Assembly: GCA_003615045.1 (NCBI GenBank)
Contig: ML014188.1
Location: 20,885-84,884 of the forward strand
Origin: Caulochytrium protostelioides
Lineage: Eukaryota > Chytridiomycota > Caulochytriomycetes > Caulochytriales > Caulochytriaceae
Length of the DNA stretch: 64,000 nt
Reading direction: 5' to 3'
Shown here: positions 38,401 through 47,345 of the stretch, piece after piece
Position numbering within the stretch: position 1 is the first letter of the stretch
How the letters are laid out: the number at the start of each line of letters is the position of its first letter
Translations under genes and position numbers: made by a program
The notes under the pieces: generated by a model
The model's input: the letters and a program-made list of their open reading frames with translations, nothing else
What the model was told of the DNA's origin: nothing
The model's database searches: none

Positions 38401-38724
38401 ACCGCGATCGGCGGCCGTTGGAGCGTCCGTGTCAGCGGCCGTTGGAGCGTCCGTGTCAGCGGCCGCGGCGCTCATCGCGGTGCGTGGACCGTCACGGAGA
38501 AGCGCGCGGCTGCCGAGGGGGCGGACCCCGAGCCATCGCGGCCGATCGGCGACGCCGGTCGCGAGCCATCGCGCGGACGGCACGACGTCCGCTTTCACAG
38601 CGATCGCGGACGCCGTCCCGTGCCGACGGCGCAGGAGGTGGGGTATCGAAGCGAGCCAGACCAGGGCGCCGGAAGCGGGCCGCAGCGGGCGCGGCGCGGC
38701 CGACGGGACGACGAGCCGCCGCAT
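35422..38724 (-). CDS. PPR-like mitochondrial protein
   Basis: The frame from the first true ATG (38724) encodes 1,100 residues. The N-terminus is Arg/Ala/Leu-rich with almost no acidic residues (MRRLVVPSAAPRPLRPASGA ... HLLRRRHGTA), which suits a mitochondrial presequence. From about residue 220 the protein is a run of 30-40-residue helical hairpins resembling pentatricopeptide repeats: TLVRLLHLSASAGQLPLAQR, GVIRSRRLYWILLGASTRCG, NVSTLNAALQLCQLD, GVTFRILANMARRSG and RAGLYADLIAHASRHDDHET. PPR proteins bind organelle RNA and control its processing, stability or translation. The repeats are degenerate, so an RNA target cannot be read, and no catalytic domain follows. A 24-bp tandem duplication near the start encodes a repeated TAADTDAP. 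The gene is convergent with the Med16-like gene, 91 bp apart. Confidence 0.6.
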   Translation of the reverse strand: MRRLVVPSAAPRPLRPASGALVWLASIPHLLRRRHGTASAIAVKADVVPSARWLATGVADRPRWLGVRPLGSRALLRDGPRTAMSAAAADTDAPTAADTDAPTAADRGVLPRVPSLLLQPSPGPQRRPRQPASPSRSSSPSPSRSSPALQKLRHLLKAAPSPSRSPVTLDWTINAIRAAHAAAPFLTADDLRACRRAAARARAAGADVSALTAMLRGWMPSVLPATSRDPPDAAPDAEYDSPPSPSPSAPPSPSSSAPLRPRPQYGLARLWRQAVEARYLQRYGLALVAVGGAGEHALAAWIEPSGAFRRRHGPPTAPTLVRLLHLSASAGQLPLAQRVWHALLARKGPTDAMAAELRERYAMCLMRAHVRADDLAGGLRLLDQLEADGVIRSRRLYWILLGASTRCGDHACFADVLMRCERRFPGPPCTITWNHIILAVGQLHRGLGGPPPPPPSPPSSPQGETPLERRDVVHTAVQAFMARHGVPRVEAGAIIETMMATGPAPNVSTLNAALQLCQLDASGPIRAQRLFRMLTEEGGVCPDGVTFRILANMARRSGLMLHSEYWLQTYIRAMPSLPPSQWLPPRMILRGYLALNHVDRALAYLDEMEATMPMDAPERAGLYADLIAHASRHDDHETARHWLRHAQQMGVRGTPEMHAAAYRAAVAADNAAAIGPAFRALYAALAAPMAPPSPASIAAATAEADAATATAAAAVPTETSDARAIPPLRIHTEDYAVRCLALRLAVPAAASSRDPAHLEQLVAVALERRLVLRGEAYRTAVIRLATLGGQPGLAATAVFTAQRLLDRLIADALAATAPSTLAPPTFWLALGRRLLRAQTLTSRARRAPAATRATLRQLTLALAAYRPLPTWHLGAMLTQIVATPAIFYDVPASSSSPASMSPRATRAFKQTMEWWQTTLREVARISEVSPAYDASRVAALLVPPSAAAACARHHEATTAALGAAYPVAASYQPILAERYPPPTQPTETLAALLMQLMARMAQYDDDSRRHQPPTTAAAATTRNVREASAAAARAGQQAACAQWMWRAAVQPQWPTWSGPAAPPPDALLAQDPETVAWWRHIAQLLDPASPASPFAPPRTD
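38411..38458. repeat. 24-bp coding tandem duplication
   Basis: Two perfect adjacent 24-bp units inside the PPR-like gene, encoding two copies of an eight-residue Thr/Ala/Asp unit. A partial third copy follows. Confidence 0.85.
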
Positions 38725-40120
38725 GTCGCGGGGGCCACGGACCAGGCGCCCGCGGCTCCCGCGTCTCCTCGCGCCCACGAAGCGCCGCCCGATGAAAATC
38801 AATCAGGGAGCGAAGGGATCACGAAGGGACGACGATCCTAAAGCCGCGGCGACGGCGGGCGGCGATGGCCCGAGAAGCGGCGATGACCCGAGAAGCGGCA
38901 GGGTCCTGACGAGAATGCGGCGGCAGAGAGAGCCTTTCGGCATAACACGGCGTTGGTGGTCGAGCCAGAGATCCTCGCGTGCGATGCTTGTAGCATGTTG
39001 CTGAGCACACGGCATCGAGCGCTGCGCGCTATCCCGTCAGGCGGGTTCCAGAAAAGCGAAAGTCCGCTTTATTGGAATGGCTGAGTTGCACCGAGGCGAG
39101 ACATGGCACGGCCGGCCGCTGGGGGTCAGCAACGTCCCTGGCCCTCGCCATGCGCCACACGCCCGCGCCGGGGGAGGGGTCCCCAGCCACCGGCGGCGGC
39201 GCCAGGATCTGCGACGAGGCTTCTCCACGTGGTCGTTGCGCAGCGTCTGCACGCCCATCGATGGTATGGCTCATCGTTTGCTATGATCGTGACAACGACA
39301 GTCGCACGAGACATCGGATCATGAGGTCGCCGCTGACTTGTCCTCCACGCGAAGTCCTCCATGCGATGATGGATGGGCCTTACAGGTCCGACACGTCTGC
39401 GCGTGCGTGCTGGAACAGCTGGGAACGAAGCCCCTTCATCTATCATCCACCGATGATGCTGAAACATGAAACACCGGCCAGCGGCAGGAACCATCCTGTG
39501 GTGGCACAACACGTGCTGGCGGCATAGCGTCGCCTTTTCCCGCTTGCTGGGCATTGTGGTATCCCGCACGCGGGCCATCGTGGTATCCCGCTCGCTGGGC
39601 ATGTGGCCCACACACGTGCGGGTTGTGTGGCGCCCACATGTCCTTCGGTCTGCCTCGACCCCTCTCAAGGTGGAGAACGAGCCCCCCGCGGCAGGGGTGG
39701 TCCGCAGGATCCATGATCCCCGGACAACTGCAGACGCACCCATCAGGCCACCTACCATCGCGCATCGTTGCTCGCTGGCGTCCACCGCGACGGATCCTCC
39801 ACGCGCGTGCGCTACCCACAAAACATCCATCCGCTAGGATGCCTTCGCTCGTTCACTTGGGCGAAGGCCGCCATCATCGGCCCCAGCCGCACTAGGGCCT
39901 GACATGCCTCTCGGGCCAACCGCCGCCGACCAGTATATGTCGCGGAGCGAACGGCGCGGAGCGAACGGCCATCCGGATGGATCACATGCGCGAGCACGAG
40001 ACCGCTGGATGGGGGAGTAGCAGGTGGACGGTGGCCTGAGCCGGCGGCCTCACGCCACGCCCGAGGGTGGCCGCTGAGGGCAGCGGTCGGCGGCGGAACG
40101 TCGCGCCGCATCACTTTTGC

Positions 40121-40155
40121 ATGGCATCGCATGGCATCGCATGACATCGCATGAC
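40121..40155. repeat. 10-bp tandem repeat (ATGGCATCGC)n
   Basis: Three and a half copies, the third with one change (ATGACATCGC). It lies about 75 bp upstream of the Fanzor fossil. Confidence 0.85.
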
Positions 40156-40228
40156 TCGGTCGTTTGTGTGCAATCGCTGCCGCGTTAGGGACGATCGCGT
40201 GGCGCATGGCCGCGCGCCCACCTCATGA

Positions 40229-40875
40229 TCTGAAGCCGCCCGGGGCACGCCGGCACCTGCGGCTGTCCAGCGGCAGGCAGCGCGTGTGTGTCCAGTTCGT
40301 GAACCGCGTCGCCGAAGGGGCCTAAGAAGCCCGTGGTGGTCGCCTATCGCGCCTCCCCGTTTGCCCCCGGCCGCGAGGGCGAGATCGCCGTTCCAACGGC
40401 TCCTGCGTACCAGGCGTGCGCCCAGCGCCCAGCGCTTCCGCGCCATTCTGGTCGATGAGTTCCGACGGACGACCCAGGTGCATGTCGGGACGAATGACCT
40501 ACTGACCAAGGTGCAACCCCGGGACCCGACGGCCGTGCCGATCTCTCCCGCGTCCCGGGCGAGCGCCCCCCCGACCACGCCGACAGCCATCAACCCGGTC
40601 TGCAGAACCCGGGTGTACGCCCAGAGGCATGTGGTCCTGAAACCCGGTCAACGCCGGCGCCAGGGGATCGAGGGGTTCGAGGGTGGCTGTGGTGTGATGC
40701 CACCCCCAGCAAGTTGGTGAACCGCGACCTCCATGCCGCGTTGAACATCCGACGCTGCCTGACCTTATCCGTCAGACCGATAGCGTTGTGCCGCACTCCC
40801 GATGCAAGCCCCCCCTGCAGCCCAAGGACGGGAAGCTCATCCGCCACTGAACCAAGATGCGCGCTGCCTCCGGGG
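40229..40875 (+). pseudogene. Decayed Fanzor (TnpB-like RNA-guided nuclease), longest copy
   Basis: The plus strand gives, in order but in different frames: LRLSSGRQRVCVQFVNRVAE; a stop; KKPVVVAYRASPFAPGREGE and IAVPT; a stop; RFRAILVDEFRRTTQVHVG; VYAQRHVVLKPGQRR; and VNRDLHAALNIRRCLT. A shifted frame ends LQPKDGKLIRH with a stop at 40848-40850. These are the successive C-terminal blocks of Fanzor proteins: pre-RuvC-II region, RuvC-II area, VDEFRT block, and RuvC-III NRDxNAALNI. At least three frameshifts or stops break it. The N-terminal half and RuvC-I are absent. The 3' end, including about 25 bp past the stop, matches the minus-strand copy at 14082-14604 closely. The element is dead; whether intact relatives exist elsewhere in the genome is unknown. 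Confidence 0.74.
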
Positions 40876-41145
40876 GCACCCGGGAGGACATGGTGTGCGG
40901 GTGGAGTCGGGGCCTTGACATTCTTTAATACGAACCGATGCCACTGACATGTGCCAAGCCCGCCTGCGGGTCGGCGTGGTCTCACCGACCGGTGTTCCGG
41001 ACCTGCCGCCTCTGCTCTCTGTCCGTCTCCCCTCTGGCCGATGGATGCCCATGCCTTCTCGCTGTTGGTTCTTTCTTTTTCTGACGATGGCCGTGGCCGG
41101 CGTCACGCGCTTGTTCGGACGACGACTGCTGGAAGCCAACGACTC

Positions 41146-41149
41146 GCCG

Positions 41150-41189
<40 letters not shown>
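41146..41189. repeat. (GCC)n microsatellite
   Basis: A nearly perfect run of about 14 GCC triplets in non-coding DNA. Confidence 0.9.
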
Positions 41190-41190
<1 letters not shown>

Positions 41191-41480
41191 GACGGCCACC
41201 AACGACAGTGGGTGAGGGTGTCGGCGTCAGCATCTGCGCTGGCACCCGCGTCGGGCTCGGCGCTGTGGATCGCGGAAGGGGCGAAGGTCCTGAAGGCGCC
41301 TCGCGCGAGGGATGAGGCGCAAGGTGCCCCCTGGCTTTCACGGCGCGTCTGCCCCTGGGTGCCGTTCGAACGCGCGCTGCACGGGACCCCAGTCGGAACC
41401 GTCGCAGCCCGTGAGGCCCGATCCGTGGTCGTTCTCGATCTCGCCGACGTCGGGACCAAGCAACGCGACGCGACGCGAGG

Positions 41481-41520
41481 CATCGCCAGGCATCGCCAGG
41501 CATCGCCAAGCATCGCCAGG
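41481..41520. repeat. 10-bp tandem repeat (CATCGCCAGG)n
   Basis: Four copies, the third with one substitution; decayed copies continue to about 41545. Like the repeat at 40121 it contains the core GCATCGC. Confidence 0.88.
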
Positions 41521-41941
41521 CAAAGCCCAGCCAGGCATCGCTAGGCGAGGCCAAGGGCAGCCCCCGTCTGCCCATCACTCGGCTGTTCTCGGCCGAACGG
41601 GCCGACCGCCGCCGGTCTGAAACGCCACCGCCATTTTCACGGTCGGGCACCGGCATCGCCCGCGAGCGGCGCGCCTCGCGCCGTCATCGTTCGGTTGGCT
41701 GGGCCCGGCGTGACGGGGCTCGACCCCGCTGGGCCCCCGAGCTTCGGCACGCATCATGGCCATGGCGTCGCCGCACGGCGTGATGGCGGGAACGCGCGCG
41801 CGCGCGCGGTCGGAGAGGCGCGTCGACGCGCCCGTCGTCCCACCGGCTGGCGCGGCCGCCGTCCGATGCGCGTGCGCGCGGGAGGCGGCCGGTGGCGGTG
41901 GCGCGCGGACGGCCTGCCGGGGCACGCCGCAGCCGCGCCCG

Positions 41942-41995
41942 CCGTCCGTCCGTCCGTCCGTCCGTCCGTCCGTCCGTCTGTCCGTCCGTCCGTCC
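41942..41995. repeat. (CCGT)n tetranucleotide repeat
   Basis: About 13 copies with a single interruption (CTGT). Confidence 0.9.
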
Positions 41996-42064
41996 CGCCG
42001 TCGCTTCCTTCCGCGGGCCCGCCGTCCGGCCCGCCGGAGACGGCTCAGGGGTCCACGCCGTCCG

Positions 42065-42099
<35 letters not shown>
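42065..42099. repeat. (GTCGCC)n microsatellite
   Basis: Five to six hexamer copies; the same motif occurs at 5481-5508. Confidence 0.85.
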
Positions 42100-42749
42100 A
42101 TGCCGCTGTCGTCGTCAGGGTCGACGCCGGAGCGGCGCGATGCAATGACCTCAACAGTGTCGAGATGGACGACGCCGCGCACGCCGTCATGGCCCAGTCA
42201 CGCCCCGATCCTGCGCCGTGCCCGGCTGTGGCGCTTCCGGACGCGCCGCCGTCCGTTGGATAGGCCCCTGACGCGGCGGAGGCCCGTGCGGGCCCATGTG
42301 ACAGGACTCGGCGCGCCGCGGCTCGCGCGTCGCCGCCGCCGCCCGCCGCCGCCGCCCGCCGCCGCCTCTCCGCCACCTCGCGGCGACGACGACGACGACA
42401 TGTGAAAGGGAGCGGACGAATGTGTCATTTGTTTATCTTTTTCCTTTTTTGCTTTTTCACTGGCGACGCCCGGCACACCCGGTCCGGGCGGCCGTGAAGG
42501 GCGTCCGCATGGCCGATGGATGATGACGGCACCCTCGTACATGGCCGGCTCACATCAGAAGCATGTTATCGGGTTCGCCTAGATACGCGCTGTCCGCCGC
42601 TTCCTCGCACGTTTCCTCGTGACGCACTCACCACCCACGCCTATATCCCTGTATCTCTCGTTCGATATCTCTGCGTCTCCACGTACGCGCGTCACTCCGT
42701 TCTTTGATTTTCTTCTCTCGCCCTACCCCCCCATCCATCCGATTCCAGT

Positions 42750-43418
42750 ATGACCTCGTTGACCCAGAAGGCCCAGGACACCGCGGCGGCCATCGCCGCG
42801 CGTCTGGATCCGTACACCCCCGCTGTCGTCAAGAACGCGGCCACCTTCGCGGGCGGCGTCGCCTTCGCCGCGGCCGACACGGCCAACCGCACCGTCCAGA
42901 ACACGGTGAGCGGCGTGCACTCGACCGTCTCGGGCACGCGCTCGTTCGTCGACTCGAAAGTGAGCCAGACCGTCGACCTCGGCCGCTATGTGTTCACCCG
43001 CACGACGACGACGCTGACGGCGTACACGCCGGGCCCCATCCTTGCGCTGATCAGCGGCACCATCGCGGGCGCGCAGCAGCTGAAGGCGGACCCGGTCAGC
43101 ACCATCAAGGGCCACTCGCCAGCATTCGTCGTGCACGCCGGCGAAAAGACTTTCGAGGTGATCCACCACGCCGGCGAGCGCGCCCAGGTCCGCGCCTCCG
43201 CCACCACCGGCTACATCGTCACCAAGGTCAACGGCGTCGTCACCCACGTCGCCGAGATCCCCGCCGTCCACACGCTCATCGAGCAGCTCAACAAGCTCGC
43301 CTTGCCGGTGCTCGTTAAGCTCGGGTATGCCGCCGCGCCCCAGAAGGAAGACGAGGTCGTCGAAGGCGAGGTCACCACCGACGACGAGGCCGCTGCGCCC
43401 GCCGTCGCCTCCTCCTAA
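42750..43418 (+). CDS. Perilipin-like amphipathic protein
   Basis: An intron-free 222-residue frame from the first ATG (MTSLTQKAQDTAAAIAARLD). Residues about 10-100 form a continuous Ala/Thr/Val-rich amphipathic region (FAAADTANRTVQNTVSGVHS and on), with spacing like the 11-residue repeats of perilipins and other lipid-droplet coat proteins. The middle has TAYTPGPILALISGTIAGAQ and the end is acidic with EDEVVEGEVTTDDE. No membrane helix or enzyme motif is visible. Fungal perilipins (Mpl1/Cap20) coat lipid droplets and control lipolysis. The match here is by general pattern rather than a diagnostic motif, so another amphipathic membrane-surface protein is possible. Composition and codon choice are those of a well-expressed gene: third positions are almost all G or C. 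Confidence 0.4.
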   Translation: MTSLTQKAQDTAAAIAARLDPYTPAVVKNAATFAGGVAFAAADTANRTVQNTVSGVHSTVSGTRSFVDSKVSQTVDLGRYVFTRTTTTLTAYTPGPILALISGTIAGAQQLKADPVSTIKGHSPAFVVHAGEKTFEVIHHAGERAQVRASATTGYIVTKVNGVVTHVAEIPAVHTLIEQLNKLALPVLVKLGYAAAPQKEDEVVEGEVTTDDEAAAPAVASS

Positions 43419-43676
43419 ATCGATGCGTCCCATCCCGGACGCCTGGCCTCCGTCGTTTCCCTTCTTTGACGCCACGATTTGGTTGCCGTCTATTTGTTCA
43501 TCCCTCTTAAAGTATAGTTTATAAAAAAAGTAGTGTTCAAAGCATGAGAGCCAGCGAGAGAGCGAGCGAGCCAACAAGAGAGCAGCAGGTCATCGACCAG
43601 ACAGAGGGCACAGGAACCAATGAGATGCCGGCGTTTGTCCGTCGTAACGTGGCGGTAGTGCATGATCGGCGTGGAT

Positions 43677-45947
43677 CTAGCGACGGCCCACCAAGTCACG
43701 ACCGATGTGGACATCGTCCTCGTCCTCCTCATCGTGCGCTTCGAACGCAAGTTCGCGCTCATCGTCGGCGGCCAGCACCAACCCGGGCGACGACACCGTG
43801 CCGACGCCCGGGATCCGCGACATGCTCGTGTTCATGAACCCGGCGCCCGGCGCGACATTCACGCTCCCGCCGCCGACCGACGACGCGCCGCCAATACTGA
43901 ACTGGCGCGACCGCTGGGGGCCCAGGATCGCGCCGCCATTGAAGTGGAGCACCGCCGCCGTGGCGCTGCCGCCCCGCGCCGCCATCAGCCGCTCGCCCTC
44001 ATGCGCGCCCTCCTCCCCGTCCTCGGGAATCGCCGGCGCGCCGCGCGGCGTGGCCGCCGCCGACGGCTTGCCGTAGAACGCCGACGACGGCGACGCCAGC
44101 GACCCCGCGCCGCCCGCCATGCTGCCGCTGCCGCTCCCTTGGCCGTCCACCACGGGCCGCGCGTCGCCTTGCTCAAAGAGCTGCTGGGACGTCATGCGCT
44201 GCAGCATCTCCGACGAGGCATCCATGCCGCGGGGCCCGGCGGGCCCCTGCACTGTGAAGTACGGCCGGATGTACTCGACGTCCATGCGGTAGAGGAACGC
44301 GAAGATGGAGGAGCGCGGCGCGTCGCTTGCCGCGGCGCCCCGGCCGCCGGCGGCCCCGCGCTGCGGCGACGACGCGTCGACCGCCGTCGACGGCGACTCG
44401 AGCTCTTCGTCGAGCTGCTCGAGCGCCGGCGTGTTGAGCGCGTTGAGGAGCCCGCCGGCTTTGTCGGACGGGAGGCTCGCCTGGCTGCCCTGGCGGCGGG
44501 CCGCGGCGCGGGCCGCGGCGGCGCCGGCGCCGTGCTGGGCCATCGGGGGCATGCCGGAGGCGGCCGATCTCGCGGCGCCCGCGGCGCCGCCAATGGACTG
44601 GTGGGCCCCACCATGGTGGTCCTGGCTGCCGCCGTGCTCGCTGCCGCCGTGCTCGCCGTCGCCGGGCTGGATGATGCCCAGCCACACGAGCGCATAGGGC
44701 GTGAGGCCGCCCATGACGAGGACGGTGAAGACAATGACAATGACGGTCGTGCCAAAGATGATGCCCTTGATCTCGGTGGAGAAGTTCTGGTTCTCGAGGA
44801 AGGTGACGCCGAGTGCGAAGGCGACGGCGCCACGGAGGGCCGAAAACCAGATGAGCAGCTGGTGGTTGAAGGGGATGATGTCCTCCGGGGTGCGCGCGAA
44901 ACAGTTGGAGATGTACATCACGATGAACACGTGGCTGCGGCTCACCAGAATGGCAAAGATGGCGAACAGAATAAACACGAACGAGTACGTCGTCGAGTCG
45001 CCGAACGAGAGCAGACCCATGCCCAGGTAGAGGAAGATGAAGCACTCGCAGATAAAGCTGAGGGTGCGCAGCAAGTACTTCATGGTCCGGTGTGTCGTGT
45101 GGCTCAGGTTGTTGTGGGCGTAGTGAGCCATCGCGACACCGCAGAAGAAGACCGAGATGATGCCGGTCAGCTGGATAATGTCGGCGATCAGATACGAGCA
45201 GTAGGCGAACACGATCAGCATGACCGTCTCGAACAGCGGTCGCTCGTGGTCCACCACGAGATGCTTCGTGAGCAGGGCAAAGATGAGGGCCATCGCGATG
45301 CCGACGCACACGCTACCAAGGAACACGCCGGCGCTCGCAAAGACGCTCACAAAGAAGGGTCCCGCGCCGAGACGCATCGTCGGGTCCTCGAGCGATGTAA
45401 AGAAGCGGTACAGAATGATCGACACGGCGTCATTGAGGGCACTCTCACCAAAGATGATCATGTACAGGCGCTTGTCGACGTTGCTCGGAAGCAGACTTAG
45501 AACCGTCACGGGGTCCGTCGAGGAGATGAGCGAGCCGAACACAAGCGACTCGATCAGTGTCCACGGCGAGACCAGCTTGCTGAGGTAGTACATGATCACC
45601 GACGTGACGAACGTCGAGTACAGCGCACCCGCGAAGGCGAGACTGACGATCGTGAGCAGGTTCTTGAAGAAGGAGATCTTTTGCAGCGTGAACCCGCCCT
45701 CAAAGATAATGGGCGGCAGCAGCACCATGTAAAAGAAGTTGGAGCTCAGCTGGATATCGCTATTGGTCGTGTCATACTCAATCGCGGTCCACAGCATGGC
45801 CACGATAAAGCCCACCAAGATATGCACGGCGGTCTCGCTAATGTAGTGGAACTTGATGTTGCGGAAAAAGTTGTTGACGTTGATACTGATCGCAATCATG
45901 GTCAGCATCAGGAGCGCCCTCACGAAGAGGGCGTGCGTGTCCGACAT
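43677..45947 (-). CDS. NHX1: Endosomal Na+(K+)/H+ exchanger, Nhx1/NHE6-9 type
   Basis: A CPA1-family cation/proton antiporter of endosomes or the vacuole that sets lumenal pH. The 756-residue frame starts with an ATG (MSDTHALFVRALLML). Residues 1-445 make the membrane domain, including the amiloride-binding region FFYMVLLPPIIFEGGF (71-86), SLISSTDPVTVL (139-150) and the ion-binding FGESALNDAVSI with N172-D173. YLGMGLLSF and WFSALRGAVAFALGV are also typical of NHE6/7/9 and yeast Nhx1. The C-terminal 310 residues are a cytosolic Gly/Ala/Ser-rich tail with no evident domain, much longer than in yeast Nhx1 (633 residues in total). The gene is convergent with the perilipin-like gene. Confidence 0.93.
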   Translation of the reverse strand: MSDTHALFVRALLMLTMIAISINVNNFFRNIKFHYISETAVHILVGFIVAMLWTAIEYDTTNSDIQLSSNFFYMVLLPPIIFEGGFTLQKISFFKNLLTIVSLAFAGALYSTFVTSVIMYYLSKLVSPWTLIESLVFGSLISSTDPVTVLSLLPSNVDKRLYMIIFGESALNDAVSIILYRFFTSLEDPTMRLGAGPFFVSVFASAGVFLGSVCVGIAMALIFALLTKHLVVDHERPLFETVMLIVFAYCSYLIADIIQLTGIISVFFCGVAMAHYAHNNLSHTTHRTMKYLLRTLSFICECFIFLYLGMGLLSFGDSTTYSFVFILFAIFAILVSRSHVFIVMYISNCFARTPEDIIPFNHQLLIWFSALRGAVAFALGVTFLENQNFSTEIKGIIFGTTVIVIVFTVLVMGGLTPYALVWLGIIQPGDGEHGGSEHGGSQDHHGGAHQSIGGAAGAARSAASGMPPMAQHGAGAAAARAAARRQGSQASLPSDKAGGLLNALNTPALEQLDEELESPSTAVDASSPQRGAAGGRGAAASDAPRSSIFAFLYRMDVEYIRPYFTVQGPAGPRGMDASSEMLQRMTSQQLFEQGDARPVVDGQGSGSGSMAGGAGSLASPSSAFYGKPSAAATPRGAPAIPEDGEEGAHEGERLMAARGGSATAAVLHFNGGAILGPQRSRQFSIGGASSVGGGSVNVAPGAGFMNTSMSRIPGVGTVSSPGLVLAADDERELAFEAHDEEDEDDVHIGRDLVGRR

Positions 45948-47345
45948 GGCGGCCGCTTATTTAGATGGAGTGTTGGTGGGTGCACAATCAAGAGATCCCA
46001 GTAGGATGGGTTGGTGACGGTACGATACAATGCTCAGCGGGACCAGGCAACGTTTAAATGCGAAGAATCAATCAGAATGGAATATGACACAAGATATACA
46101 GGGACTCGGATCACGCGACGAGAATCACGGTCACGTCACGGAAGCGTGCTCGACGTATGAAACGTCGATGCCCTTTTGCAGATCAGCAGAAACCAGACGG
46201 CGATGGCGTTTTCGATACGAACATCTCAAGCACGATGTCGTTCGAGCCATCGTGACTTTGATTTCATGCTTCGAACCTTATGCGCACCAGCAGCGATCGG
46301 GTCCATGGCGGGTATGCACGCTCGTCCGGCTCTGACTAATCAGATCTCACGCGATCCAGGCCGCGGGCAATCGCGGCACGCGTCCCGCCGCATGCCGCCG
46401 CCCGTCGGAGTTTTCAGCGCCGCTCGAAGCCGCGTGTTCGCCGCACGTCCGTCTCTCAGCGGCCCAACCGCTTGTTGTTGTTACCATCGGCTTCCGTGGC
46501 CGGACGCTTTTTTTCTGCACATGTGCTCTCCACGCGATCTGGATAGGGTGAATGCCAAGCAGCTGCCGATGCCGATGCCGATCGCCCGAAAGCGGAACAA
46601 GACCGGGCCAGATGCCGACGGCCCCCGCCATGCCGACGGCCCCCGTCGGGACGAGACGAGACGCCGACGGCCCTCTTCCATCGGCATCGCTCTCAGTGGT
46701 TCGCTTATCGCATTCGTCTGTTTCGCAACAGAACCCGAGGACGCCGCCCCCGCCGCTACGCCCATCCGCGCTCAGGCAGCAACAACAGCAGCGGCGGTGG
46801 GAGCGGCGACGCCGACGCCGACGCCGACGCCGCTGAGGGATGGGTGGGATCGGAGCGATGGGAGCGATCCAATGGCCGAGCACGCGCGCCCACCCTCACC
46901 ACGCTAGGCCTGCTGGTCGGCTGGGCGGGGAGCGCTGCAGAGACGCGCCGCACCTCACGACGCTCGAGATGCGGCCGATGATCCCGCCGCTCCACGAACG
47001 CCGTGGCGGACGATGAACAAGGACGAGGAAACGTCCGTCGATGATCGCTCCGGGCCGCTCTCGGCGCTGAGTGGGCCATCGGCACATCATCGGGATCGTG
47101 CCGAGCGGCGCCGTTGGACCCACGGACGGCGAGGAGGGGCCCCCCATCGACCGGATCGGACCACTCTGGCGCGATCGCCAGCCCCAAGGGATTCCTGGCT
47201 TCTCCATCATCGCCAAAAGTGCAAAAAGATGCAAGCTACCAGAGATACATCAGAATCAACCTGACATCAGTATTGGATAACAAATGGATAACAAAATGGA
47301 ATTAGAAGAGAACAGGGACATCCACGTGGCCTATCGATGCCTCGC
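45948..47345. other. Gene-poor interval
   Basis: About 1.4 kb between the exchanger start and the 3' end of the coiled-coil gene. It contains short GC-rich repeats (a threefold ATGCCGACGGCCCC-like unit near 46.6 kb and (GCCGAC)n near 46.8 kb) but no supported gene. Confidence 0.45.

Larger units (their letters stand above)
38725..42749. other. 4-kb gene-poor, repeat-rich interval with a Fanzor fossil
   Basis: The largest gap of the window. It contains the Fanzor fossil at 40229-40875 and at least five short tandem repeats (40121-40155, 41146-41189, 41481-41520, 41942-41995, 42065-42099). At about 39,540-39,610 there is an imperfect repeat built on GTGGTATCCCGC. Long frames on either strand owe their length to GC richness and have no domain. 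The final 300 bp are less GC-rich and likely include the promoter of the perilipin-like gene. Confidence 0.45.

Noticed and set aside
39126-39830. A 234-codon minus-strand frame with Cys/His residues resembling a finger protein
   Set aside because: The Cys and His are not regularly spaced and partly come from an imperfect DNA repeat (GTGGTATCCCGC).
40121-40155. A possible CRISPR-like array of short repeats
   Set aside because: The 10-bp units are directly adjacent with no spacers, and the genome is eukaryotic.
43662-45500. A 612-codon plus-strand frame opposite the Na+/H+ exchanger
   Set aside because: It is an antisense shadow; the exchanger motifs are unambiguous on the minus strand.
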